Shown: positions 10,749-20,966 of the stretch, in pieces
Layout of the letters: the number at the start of each line of letters is the position of its first letter
Position numbering within the stretch: the stretch's first letter is position 1
NCBI GenBank assembly: GCA_905250075.1
Contig: CAJNOP010000226.1
Coordinates: 1 to 64,000 of the forward strand
Direction of reading: 5' to 3'
Source of the DNA: Rotaria sp. Silwood1
Lineage: Eukaryota > Rotifera > Eurotatoria > Philodinida > Philodinidae
DNA: 64,000 nt
Translations under genes and position numbers: made by a program
The notes under the pieces: model-generated
What the model saw: only the letters and a program-made list of their open reading frames with translations
Databases searched by the model: none
Told to the model about the DNA's origin: nothing

Positions 10749-11467
10749 ACTGCTCGACTATCTATTGCTAGAAAAAATTTGGACGAATGCAACAAACATA
10801 TTTCAGTATGTTGCACAAAATAATGCTGCAGCTTTTCGAGATCTAACCCGAATGGAATTCGATTTGGTAGTGAAGAGAGCATTAGAAATTTGTTTGAAAT
10901 GAATTGTTGGTCGTCAACTTGGCTTCATCTATTAGGAATACAAGGTTAATGAAGTGTTTCTTCAGTCATCTCTGTTTACTTTTTTTTCGATCGTATGTTA
11001 GTAAAACGAAAAAACAGCTTTATGTATGGTATCTTTTTTTCAAGAAAAGAAAAGAGATGAAACAACAACGAAGCCGAGTTTGAGAGTAACCCTCTTCTTA
11101 GTGGTAATGAATTCATTCAATCATTTTTTAGGTTTTATCATTTTGTTGGTAATACTGTTTTGAAGACAGTGACCACCGTTCGTGAGTATTTTTCAAAGCA
11201 CGCGATACCTTTTTATTGATTTGAATATCTTGCAACAGTTTAAAAAAAAATATTAAGCAATAAAATGATACGTAGCGCAGTCGAGTCCATCAGCAACAGT
11301 CTGACACAAGTTTTCCAGTCAAATCTGTATGCCCTAATGAATAAAACAGAAGTAAATAAGGATAAGTCAATAAGAGTTGTACAGAAGGTATGCGGCTATC
11401 TGTTCTACTAATAATTTATCGAGAAAACATTAAAGGCACTACCGATATGTTCAGGCTTTAGGCTAAC
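10749..11467. other. no gene recognised
   Basis: AT-rich sequence between two fold-back clusters. A plus-strand open frame runs out of the CCCACA repeat to about 10902, but the part outside the repeat shows no known domain. No RNA gene seen. Confidence 0.45.
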
Positions 11468-11594
11468 AGGGTGTGAGGTGTGGGTTGTGGGTGTGGATGT
11501 CAGTAATCACGAAATCCATATCCACATCGACACCCACATCCACATCCCCGTCTACACGCCACACCCGCACCTTATACCCACACATCCACACCCC
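11468..11594. repeat. telomere-like fold-back (locus 2)
   Basis: Left arm GGTGTGGGTTGTGGGTGTGG then ATGTCAGTAATCACG; right arm CCATATCCACATCGACACCC continuing in further C-rich units to about 11594. Shares the GTGTGGATGTCA... inner arm with other family members. Confidence 0.75.
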
Positions 11595-11617
11595 AAAAAT
11601 TCGATATATCTGTGAAT

Positions 11618-11710
11618 CGATGGGGATGTGTGGGTGGACAGATAAACTGCATTCACACTCATTCTCACACCCACACCCGTACCCATACGTAACACGCACA
11701 CCCACACCCT
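11618..11710. repeat. telomere-like fold-back (locus 3)
   Basis: Left arm GGGGATGTGTGGGTGG, spacer ACAGATAAACTGCATT, right arm CACACCCACACCC with GTACCCATACG. It follows locus 2 almost directly, so the two may be a tandem pair. Confidence 0.7.
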
Positions 11711-11828
11711 ACTTATGGAAATGTTAATACAATTTGAATTTCAAAATAAGAAAAAATGACAAGATTAAATCATATAAACCAAAAACTCATGCATTTTCAT
11801 ATTTTCTACAAAAATCTTTGTTCTTTTG

Positions 11829-11938
11829 AGGTGGGTGCGTGGGTGTTGATGTGACTGTGGATGGTGGTGCGTGTGTGTGAGAGGAAGGGGGTGGGTGTGG
11901 ATGTAATTTCAAGGCTATCAATATCCATACCCACACCT
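11829..11938. repeat. telomere-like fold-back (locus 4)
   Basis: G-rich left part (GAGGTGGGTGCGTGGGTG through GGGGGTGGGTGTGGATGT), spacer AATTTCAAGGCTATCA, right arm ATATCCATACCCACACC. The right arm matches the family consensus closely; the left arm is longer and drifted. Confidence 0.75.
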
Positions 11939-12557
11939 TTTCTTGGAGTGAGTGTTAGTACTATTGGCTTACGATGTTTGGGTAAACGGATGCTTGCAAT
12001 CATGCTTAAGGTTGTGATAGATGTGTGTGAGTGATTGTAAGAATGTGAACAATATTTTCTACGTTGGTTGAATGGATGAACTACACATCCAGATCAACTT
12101 AAATCCTAATTGATATAGTCACCAGTACGCAGGTCAACATTCGTATTTATACTCATGTTGACAAAATCTCGTATCGAAGTGATTTGATTTGATTTTCCAA
12201 TAGATAACATATTCTAAGCTACAAATTCATAACATTAATTTTCGTTGAAGTATCACTTCAATAGTGAGGATCCGACTGTTGAAGTCTTTTACTCATCAGT
12301 CATGTTCTTAATTCTATCTGTTTGAAATTTAGATATTCTCCTTAATTGTGCTGATGCTCTGCATCGAAAGTACCAGATAATAAAGTGGTACATGAGAAAA
12401 TTTATTACGATGATTCGTAGTAATATTGCCACTTATTCTTACTATTAAGTAGAAGAACATCATATAGTAATAATAATAATCATGTATGCTTTATTTTAAG
12501 AATAAGAAACAAATTTATATGTGCACTCAAGAGTTACTCGTATATCGTTGCAGTCTG
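11939..12557. other. 3' flank of RGG-vWA gene, no gene seen
   Basis: AT-rich. A lone G-rich patch (ATGTGTGTGAGTGATTG near 12020) may be a half-copy of the fold-back family. Otherwise nothing recognisable. Confidence 0.45.
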
Positions 12558-14575
12558 TTATACTTCATTTGAAGGAGAATTGTTCGTTTGTTTATTAATT
12601 AAGCTCGTCATAATTGATTCAATACTACTTTGTTCAAATTCATTCTGTAGTTTTTCTAATTGATCACTAAATGTTTGTGATGAATCAGTCGATAATAGTC
12701 CCAAGAGATTATCGATTTTTGTCAAATCTGGACGTTGTCCATTGAATTTGAACTAAGCACAAAACAAATAAAAATAATAAATACGTACATTCAATCATTC
12801 GTGTAACTTACTTGAATTACATCTGGTACATTCGCATTTAGAAATTCTGTATACATTTGACCCTGATCATGTTGATTATCAAGGAAGGAAATAAATACTA
12901 ATTTAGCTGGATAAACTTCTGAACGATATTTCATAAACAAATTAAAGAATCGTGTTGGTGTGCCATCAGCCGTATGAACATCTGTATTTTCTATCTCATC
13001 TGTTACCATAATAAATGTTTTAATAATTTCTTTATTATCATAATATGATACTAAACCAGCAGCATTGGCTGTTAAACCATGAGCTTTTGTTGTCAATGCT
13101 AATGTAAGAACATCTTCAATATTTTTCGGTGTAAATGCTGGTAAAAACATTTTAGTATGGAAAAAGTTTAATTTAGCTGAACAAACTGCTGTTAATAAAG
13201 ATGCTAAGATTGTCGCTGTACGAATAGCAACATCCATTGAATATGACGCATCACCCATGACAGCTACGGGTGATGCTAATGGTAATTTTATTTTTGCAAG
13301 TTGACCTTCAGCAACTGATAATAAGTAAGAATAGCATTTATTTTTGCTCGATTGTACCGAATTTTGATCTTGAATATTGTCAACGGCTGCTGTTTCACTT
13401 GGAGTATCTCGTAATTTTCGAAGAAGTAACAGACGTTCCATAAGTTTACCATATGGTAAACTTATTTCTTCACCGTTTTCTAGTCTTTCACTGATAACAT
13501 CATCAACGTCAGGACATTGTAAATCTTCGTAATACCATAAAATTGTATCTAATTTCTCTTCATACGCTGCTATTCTTGTTTTTGATTTATCATTTAAATG
13601 ATCTTTAAATTGTTTTAAATGTGAATAAGGAATTTTAAATTCTTTAATTAGATCATTTACATTTTCGTTTGTTAAAGTTCGACAACGTGCTACCATTGTT
13701 TCTTCTGGTGCTGGTGTACCGAAGCAAAATGGTAAAAACCATGGTAAAGCAGGAAAATCTTTGCTTGGATTAAAATGAACAACATCAGCTAATTTTTTCC
13801 ATGATTCTGTTGGCATATGCAGTGCAAAATATTCAAGTTCTTGTTGAGTTAATGTTCGAGTCCAGCGCTGAATATGTCGAGCTACAGCACCACTGACTGA
13901 TCCAGTTGATGCTTTGAGTCTATTTAAGTTATCGATATTATTTTTCATTTTACCCAATGTTGTTGCTTTTGGTTTTTTTTTACTTAATTCAAGACGTTTT
14001 ATTTGTTTTTCATAAGCACGAAGTTGTCGACCAGCATCTAACATCATTACTGCTTTCAGTACTTCAGTTAGAGTGAATAGTTGTCGATGACGTAAAAGAT
14101 TATTAGCTAAAGTATGATCATGTCGGCACCAAGCAGCAGCCAATGCACATGCTTTAGCTTTCTGACCAATTTCAACACTGTTTTCATTAAGTGTGAATAA
14201 CGCAGCTACATAACGAGGCAAGTTTGTCATTTGTGCTTGAATATGCTGATCTAGAGTAACCTTTGGGTCTACAAAAAATGGTTTTGGATCAGCATTGATA
14301 TCAAGATCAGCTGAGAAATTGACTGATACTGTTTGTTGATCATCAACATCCATGGAGTCTGACCGTTCGTTTTGTAACCATCGACCACCAAAAGATTGAC
14401 CACGGCCACGTACATAGCCACGACCACCTCTGCTACCAGGACCTCTTGCATATCTACGACCACCTCTACTACCAGGACCTCTTGCGTATCCACGACCACG
14501 ACCACGTTCACGAACCACTACAATGAAAATTTTTATAAAAATTATATACAAATATACAATAATCTTTGGCTTACT
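12558..14575 (-). CDS. RGG-rich protein with vWA (MIDAS) domain
   Basis: Exons on the minus strand: 14575 (one coding base of a 5' UTR exon), 14517-12812 and 12752-12558, with introns of 57 and 59 bp. The first intron splits the ATG: A from the upstream exon, TG from the next. The product is about 635 residues. Residues 1-45 are RG/RGG repeats (RERGRGRGYARGPGSRGG) typical of RNA-binding tails. A long helical region follows. The C-terminal third is a von Willebrand A-like domain with a complete metal site: DASYS (DxSxS), a Thr in HGLTANAAG and an Asp in VTDE. The order helical repeats then vWA resembles Ro60/TROVE ribonucleoproteins, but I cannot confirm a TROVE domain. The last exon supplies a Ser/Gln-rich tail. 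Probably intracellular and RNA-associated (inference). Confidence 0.75.
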
Positions 14576-15058
14576 TTTATTATATTAAATATAAATTTGA
14601 TACCAGTGGCTCAACTGATTAAATTCACAGGAGTTGAGTGTCGAATTTATTCTTTTTCTTTAATAAAGTTTGTGAAATGGTTATCTGTTGTACGTTCGTG
14701 GTTTTTAAATGTAACGAAAGTAATTGCACAACGATTTTGTAATTATATGCAATGCTGACAAAATATTGATGCAATGCATACAGAAACAATTAGTAGTATG
14801 AAATGATGCGAAAGCATTTCATCAGCGATAATTGAAAAGTATCATAGACTTCCTCGGCCCTGTTTTCTAAGTAGTTGGTGCATAATTTTTCCCCTGTACA
14901 ATATCACAGAGACATCTATGATACTCGTCATCGGTAGCGATCCTGATGACTTCAATAGAGTATATCTTACTTATTTTATTTATTTATTTTTATTCAGGAA
15001 AGTCAAGTCAGTGTAGAATATGCGCTAAAGACAGCCAATAAAGATACAAATGAGCGAA
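14576..15058. other. 5' region of RGG-vWA gene
   Basis: Contains the predicted non-coding first exon of the RGG-vWA gene, immediately to the right of 14575 in plus coordinates, and presumably its promoter. No other feature recognised. Confidence 0.4.
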
Positions 15059-15431
15059 TTAATTAGATTTTTGTCGTTGAGTTGCATAGTCGACGATTGT
15101 TCGCAGCCATAAACCTAATAGTTTGGAACACAAGAACGATATGCAAGCTAATGCATCCGGTTCACATTCATGTTGAGCTAAAATTGATTCGAGTCTTTCT
15201 AATTGATGATTATTAATACTGGTCTTATCAAAATTAAATAAACGTTCTAAAAAATCATTTTTGCCTCCTGATATTAATCTTTTATCGTCTGTCCAATCCC
15301 ACACTTTTTTTGATGGATTAAGTAAAATACCACCATCTTCAAATATCGAAAGGCATGCTAATGGTGGCTTCGTATACGATTTCACTTCATTGAAATCTGG
15401 TATTGATATTTGACGAAGCGATTCCTCAATG
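15059..15431 (-). pseudogene. dynein heavy chain stalk fragment
   Basis: After a plausible acceptor (TTTTTAG|CATTGAGG) the frame reads SIEESLRQISIPDFNEVKSY and TKPPL. It continues with a KRLISGG...FLERLFNFDK block and LGLWLRTIVDY, then stops after QRQKSN. This matches the ascending part of the dynein heavy chain stalk (EIKSxxxPP ... FLxxLxxYDKDxI ... CxWVxAMxxY), where a full protein has over 4000 residues. Only about 120 residues of this one region are present, and I see no motor AAA modules on either side. It is probably a gene fragment left by rearrangement, or an exon captured by an unknown gene. A telomere-like fold-back lies about 115 bp upstream. Confidence 0.6.
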
Positions 15432-15546
15432 CTAAAAATCATGTGTAAATTTTCAATATGCAAAGAAAGCATTGCAGACAATAGTTATAGGCTAAAGCCG
15501 TGAGAACTGAATTTTCATTTGTTGTAGCCGATACCATATATGTGTA

Positions 15547-15618
15547 AGGGTGTGGGTGTGGGTGTGGTGTGCATATTTCCTTCTGCACACTGTTAAGTAC
15601 GTCACACCCGCACCCACA
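15547..15618. repeat. telomere-like fold-back (locus 5)
   Basis: Left arm AAGGGTGTGGGTGTGGGTGT, spacer with TTTCCTTCTGC, right arm CACACCCGCACCCACA. It lies immediately upstream (on the minus strand) of the dynein fragment. Confidence 0.75.
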
Positions 15619-15942
15619 ATAACCTCGACAACGTTGTAATATAATATAGTGACGAATATCTTCTATGATATTGTTAATAGTCATTGTAATAATAGAAAAT
15701 TTGTACAATCATGTAATCCAATTTTGAGTTAGTTACGAGCAAAGTTCAAGGGCGACCAGAGGTCGATGACTCACGAGACTGAATGGAAGGTTTTTGCTAA
15801 AGTTGACCCAATGAGGGGTAAAAGGTCGAGCAGTTTTTTAGGGAATAGCTGAGCAAAAACAAAGGCAACAACGCTGAAGAAAAACGAAACAACGAAGCTT
15901 TTGCAACAGAAGAAGGACATCCTTGTTAAAATTACATAGAGG

Positions 15943-16176
15943 CTATTCCCATGTTATGTCATCAGAGTAATCTATAAATACTAGAATATTCGCTACAAGT
16001 GTTCTATGAGTGTGATTCTTCAGTTCACTCACATCTTCAAGAATTACCTCTGGTCCCTTTCCTATATTTGATTCTATACTTTTTGGCATTTTGAAATGTA
16101 ATCCATTTTCAGAAAAAGACATACAAATATTGTTGAAACCGTCAATTGTTACTAATACACGTATCTCTTTTTTCAT
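15943..16176 (-). CDS. small hypothetical open frame
   Basis: 77-codon frame starting MKKEIRVLVTIDGFN and ending FIDYSDDITWE then stop. I recognise no family. Composition is less extreme than chance AT-rich frames, and the C-terminal part looks protein-like. It may be the last exon of a gene lost upstream, or chance. It lies between the dynein fragment and the large ADP-ribosylglycohydrolase fusion gene, on the same strand. Confidence 0.2.
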   Translation of the reverse strand: MKKEIRVLVTIDGFNNICMSFSENGLHFKMPKSIESNIGKGPEVILEDVSELKNHTHRTLVANILVFIDYSDDITWE

Positions 16177-16466
16177 ATCCTTTTTTAAACTGTTGTTGTA
16201 TGTTATTCAGCGAAAATATGTTTAAATTGTTTGTTTAATTGTCTACTACAGAAAGTTAGTAAAGAACAGAAAAAAAATTCTGTCTTATTCTGCCTCGCTT
16301 TCTATTTAATCATCATTCGCTTCAATGTTAACACTTTACCATACAAAAAAATCTCAGGATTTCAGTTCTTTTTTTTACCTAAAAAAGAAATGATATCATA
16401 GAACTATTAATGATCTTATCATGATTTTAGATTCTTCCCATTCCTAGTGATGACGTAATATGCGAA

Positions 16467-16500
16467 GTCACATCCACAGCATTCACACCCCACACCCATA
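16467..16500. repeat. half fold-back, C-rich arm only (locus 6)
   Basis: CACATCCACAGCATTCACAC followed by CCCACACCCATAA matches the right arm of the fold-back family. No clear G-rich left arm is present, so this looks like a degraded copy. Confidence 0.45.
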
Positions 16501-16640
16501 ATTCCAATTAATACACGATGCAAAGAATCAATTTATTATGATAAGTTTTAAAATCTGAATTAAAACTCTGTAAGCGATTCAATCAGTTCAGCTAGTAGAC
16601 TCTCGCATCTATTGATCTTAATATAAGTTTCTTACATTCA

Positions 16641-19600
16641 TCAGACAGCGTTCATTTGTATTTGTACCATGGGAACCTGTTTGACACTTTCAATGCATTC
16701 GTTAATAATCGTCAAATTGATGTCACTCTTTTTCTGTACCAGATCTGCTACAAATCGTTCATGGTCAGCTTTAAGTTTTACAAGCTCTACATGTAATTTT
16801 GAATTGGCTTGGTGGTTCCGTGTATTGTCACAAATGTAATTCTCTTCATCGATCACTCGATTGAGATCAATCAAGAATGGATCATTTTTGGAAAAGTGAG
16901 CAACATGTATAAGGAAATAAACGAAGTTCACAGTTGCAGAAAAAATTTCTTTATCCCATGCAACCAACTGATCCTGTGTATAGTTCACATTATCAACTAA
17001 CTTGTAATCAAGTTCATAGTCGACGCGGACGTGTTTCTTTCTATCACATGAACAATCTTCGCATGGAATTCGGTATTCGTGTAAAGAATCGCAGGTGATC
17101 CAAAAGGTGCCATATTGCCGAATGGGACTTTGGCATGAATAGCACATCGCTAAAGATTGCTGAAGAGATTTCGGACGTAGCTCGATAAATTTATATCCGG
17201 ATCCTAATTTATATAAAACTTGACCACGAAGAATATTTCGCATTGCTTCCGTTATTGGACGGATCATTTGCATGATTTTTACTCGTGCAATTTCTGTTCT
17301 TTGTGATTCTTGATGAAAGAGATATGGAAAATCGCGTTGACTAACATACTGCACAAGTAGTTCTATTCCTTGCTTTGAAAATTTCCAGCTTTTTTCACAT
17401 TCCGACTCTTGACTATTAAACCAACGTGACGTAGCTAAATGAAGAAAGAATGTACTGTCAAAGTAAAATATGCTCTTCAATTTTGAAGAGTTTTTATCAA
17501 CATCCAGCGATTGCAAGAGCCCTTGAACTCGAGCCTTTCTTTCATTATCGTTCATTTGAATGGAAAGGCACTTGGTAAAACAAAAAACTAAATTGTTATA
17601 CGCTTCTTGTCCCATAAAATCGAGCAATGGCTTCAAACACTGCTGATAGCCAGTGAGTTTCGAGTCATCCGATTTCATCAAAACACAGACAGCATTCAAA
17701 TGCGTTAGATTCGAGATGTATGATATTATATGTTGTATCTTCATCTCATCGTCAGCCTGATCGCTTGTATCAGAAAAGCCAGGAGTATCGATAATACGTA
17801 ACGTTCGTCCCTCTCCAATATTGAATGTATACAATCTGCAACGTTGAGTAATAGAATGACCACGATGATCATGATCTTCATTAGGATCGTTCTTGCCCAA
17901 TCGAACAAAATGCTGCTCGTCATCAAACTTTATCGGGAATAATAATGAAACAACTATGCGTATGCCAGATTTATTCGCTTGAGCGTCTGCAAATGTTTTG
18001 AATTGGAGACAGTTGGCGATTGTGTTAATTAACATCGATTTACCAGCTCCTGATTTACCGACGAAAATGATATTAATCATTTGATTGACGGAAGATACAA
18101 CTGAACGAGAGTTGGAATTTTTCGTCGTCGATACCAAAGAATCGCGGATGCCACCAGTTGCACTAAATTTTATTGAAGGAAACACTTTTATCATGTTTAA
18201 CTTACATGAACAGTACGAAAAATCAACATAAACTAGCTTCAACTCAGGATTTTCTTTGCGTTCATTAAGTATTTGTGAAAACATCGCTTTGAATTGTGGT
18301 TGACTTGCCGCTTTTAAAATGTCATCCGAGCACAAGATACGTTGCTGTCGAATATCTTTGATTAGCTTCTTCTGAATGACTTCTTCACTGTCTCCTTGCT
18401 TAATACCATGTTTTTCTGCATTCCAATAATCAAAACCTTCCTTTTTTAAGTACTTGATAAAATCATGTTTCTCTTCCAAAGTTCTCACGTCATGTTTCAA
18501 ACCTTCAATGCCGCGTTTCAACTTTGTTTCTTCTTCCTCAATTCGCAAACGTTGTTCGATAGTCTCTTGCGGCTCTTTTCCCTGACGAAAATGTGTAATC
18601 CAACTTTGGGCTTGTTTCTTTTGCTCTTCATATTGGTTCATTAATTCTGAGACTTTTCCACGTACCCTGGCTAACTGTTCCTTAAGATCAGTTTGCCAAA
18701 TATCTGACTTTGTGTTGTTTTCAAATATTGTCCATATTTTAATGGAAGTTGAAAACCGATACCAGTAGTCTTCAATTCTTGTTGTGATTCTTGGTTCTAT
18801 TGGAATAAATTTGGTGTTCTGTTGGTTACGCTCAGGACAAAAATTGCTGATAGGACTAAGAATATAGTTGCACGGCTGATGTTCAGTTGGAGTATTTTTG
18901 ATTCTGCATATTTCTCGGTACACATCAGTTATTTTGGTCTGCTTGACTAAATGAGGCACATTCGAATAAACGTATGTAGGGATAATTCGAGTCAGTACAT
19001 TTTCGGCTACCGTTAGCTGGGTCCCATACTTCAAGCAGTGGCGTATTTGATCAAGACCAGCATCGATAGCTTCCGATTCATCAGGCGGTAATGTCAATAG
19101 AACCACAACATCGATACCCCAATCCATTGCGGTGATGACGTGAGTGGCAGGAATTTTGCATGCTCCCTGTTTTTGAATGCTCTTCTCGTCAATTACGGCT
19201 TCTTTTCGAACCAAGTAAGAATAATAGAAGATACGAGTGCATTCATCGATTTCAAATGGATAATCGACGACCAAAGCAATACCCGTTGGTTTAACTAAAT
19301 TGGATAACACACTCAATCGAAGGTCACCGGGACAATCAATGAGGCGAAGGATATTTCGATTTTCAAGCTTCTTGCCACTTTTTATTACACATTTTACTGG
19401 TGGATATGAATAATTTTCATTGGTAATCAACCTGATACTGGATGATTCTATAATACAATCTTGCCATCCGTCATAGAGATATCCTATACGATTAGAGGAA
19501 TCGATTGCCTTGCGTAGAATTGTGTTCGAGGTTACATATTGAGCCAATGTAGTTGTTTTAAACTTCGTAGCAAGATTTTGAGTCAGTGCCATAGAAGAAG

Positions 19601-20966
19601 TCACTATCGATTTGAAGAAAGTACGATTAGAAAAAGTTATTAAATGGTCTGTATCTGGAGCCTTCTGGTTTATGGTCCATTGTTCCCCTTCGTATGCAAT
19701 CCAGCTGCTTACACAAAGAATAAAATTCTTAGCATAGATAGAATCTGACCATTTTTTTGGTAATTCCTTATATCCATAGTAAGCACCAGCCAATTGACCG
19801 TAAATAGCTGCTGTTGTATCTGTATCATCACCCAAATTAACTGCATTAAGTGCACCTTTCTCGAAACAATTGTCATCAGTCCAAAATGCCCACAAGGCAG
19901 CTTCTAGAGCATTGATAATGTATCCTTTTCCTCGAATTCCATCTTTGTAGCCACCTACTTTTTGTTTATACGATCCTCGAACAATCGTCATGACTTCAGA
20001 ATGAAGAGTTCGACCACCAAACCATTCCAAATGATTATCGTAAAAGTTTTCACTGAGCAATTCCTCTTTCTTTGTACCATTAAGGGTAGCTATGATGAGA
20101 GCTCCATAGTAAGAACAAGCATCATAAACTTTGTCATCTCCATGAGTAATTTTACCACTTATGCCCGAATATTCGACAGCAATTACCGGATCTCGAAAGA
20201 AGAAGATTGGTACAGGTACGAGACGCATCAGAGCTCCGTTTCCAGCCACACCACTTTGACTACATTCTACATTGAATGCTTCAATAAGATCGCGATCAGA
20301 CAAAAAGTCTATTTGATCTAAAGGAATATTATGTTTCTGTGAAAAATTTTTTTGACGTTTTTCAAATTCTACAATGGAATCTTTAGTTGCCGCCCCAATG
20401 TCGAAACAATGACCAGTCGATGACATGTAACCATGTCGATACCACCATTTATACCGGACTAATTGATCATATGCAACAAAGTCTTGACGAGCAATAAGCG
20501 AAATCGCCAAACAAAGTGCCATCGACGTATCATCGGTGAACTACAAAAGTAAAGTGCTTTACACTTTCTATTATTCAAGATCCTACTTGTCCTCTTGCTA
20601 AACCCCATGTTCCTCCTCCTACTAGGTCCTTCACTGGATTATCAACCAAATAATCATGAGGTCTGAACTCAACATGAGCACCTAGAGCATCACCTACAGC
20701 CAAACCAAACAATGAACCTTGAATACGATCCACAACAACATCGTTGATGTTCAATAGTGGAGCGTAGTCTTTCTCGGTGATTCCAAATTCATCAGGTTTC
20801 TTAATAGACGTTTCGTTGGCATCATGAAACTGGCATTTGAACCAAGGCTTCTCTAAAATGATAAAAGCACTGTTATTTTCGAATAGTTAAGAAAACTGAT
20901 TGAATCCAATTTCTCAAATAAATGTGTCAACCACAAGGGCAATTTTTCATAGGACAAGGAAACCAT
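16641..20966 (-). CDS. ADP-ribosylglycohydrolase-SNTX-like-GTPase fusion
   Basis: Main exon 20540-16641; a 46-bp intron (20541-20586) precedes it and joins exactly to a 5' exon (20852-20587). A further short first exon beginning MVSLSYEKLPLW at 20966 is likely but its donor is weak. The N-terminal ~300 residues are an ADP-ribosylglycohydrolase (ARH/DraG fold): GSLFGLAVGDALG, TDDTSMAL, THGDD and NLGDDTDTTAAIYGQLAGA carry the metal-binding aspartates, so it should remove ADP-ribose. Next, IGYLYDGWQD and ATHVITAMDWG match the start and core of the stonustoxin-like (SNTX, MACPF/CDC-superfamily) domain, followed by a coiled coil (Glu/Lys-rich). Last comes a P-loop GTPase about 820 residues into the main exon: FVGKSGAGKS (G1), DTPGFSDT (G3), FTKC (G4), then a Cys-rich segment (CEDCSC). 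It is intact and about 1400 residues long. Role unknown; a cytosolic sensor/effector is inference. Confidence 0.82.

Noticed and set aside
10299-10902. His/Thr/Pro-rich open frames on both strands
   Set aside because: Translation of the TGTGGG/CCCACA repeat; not protein coding.
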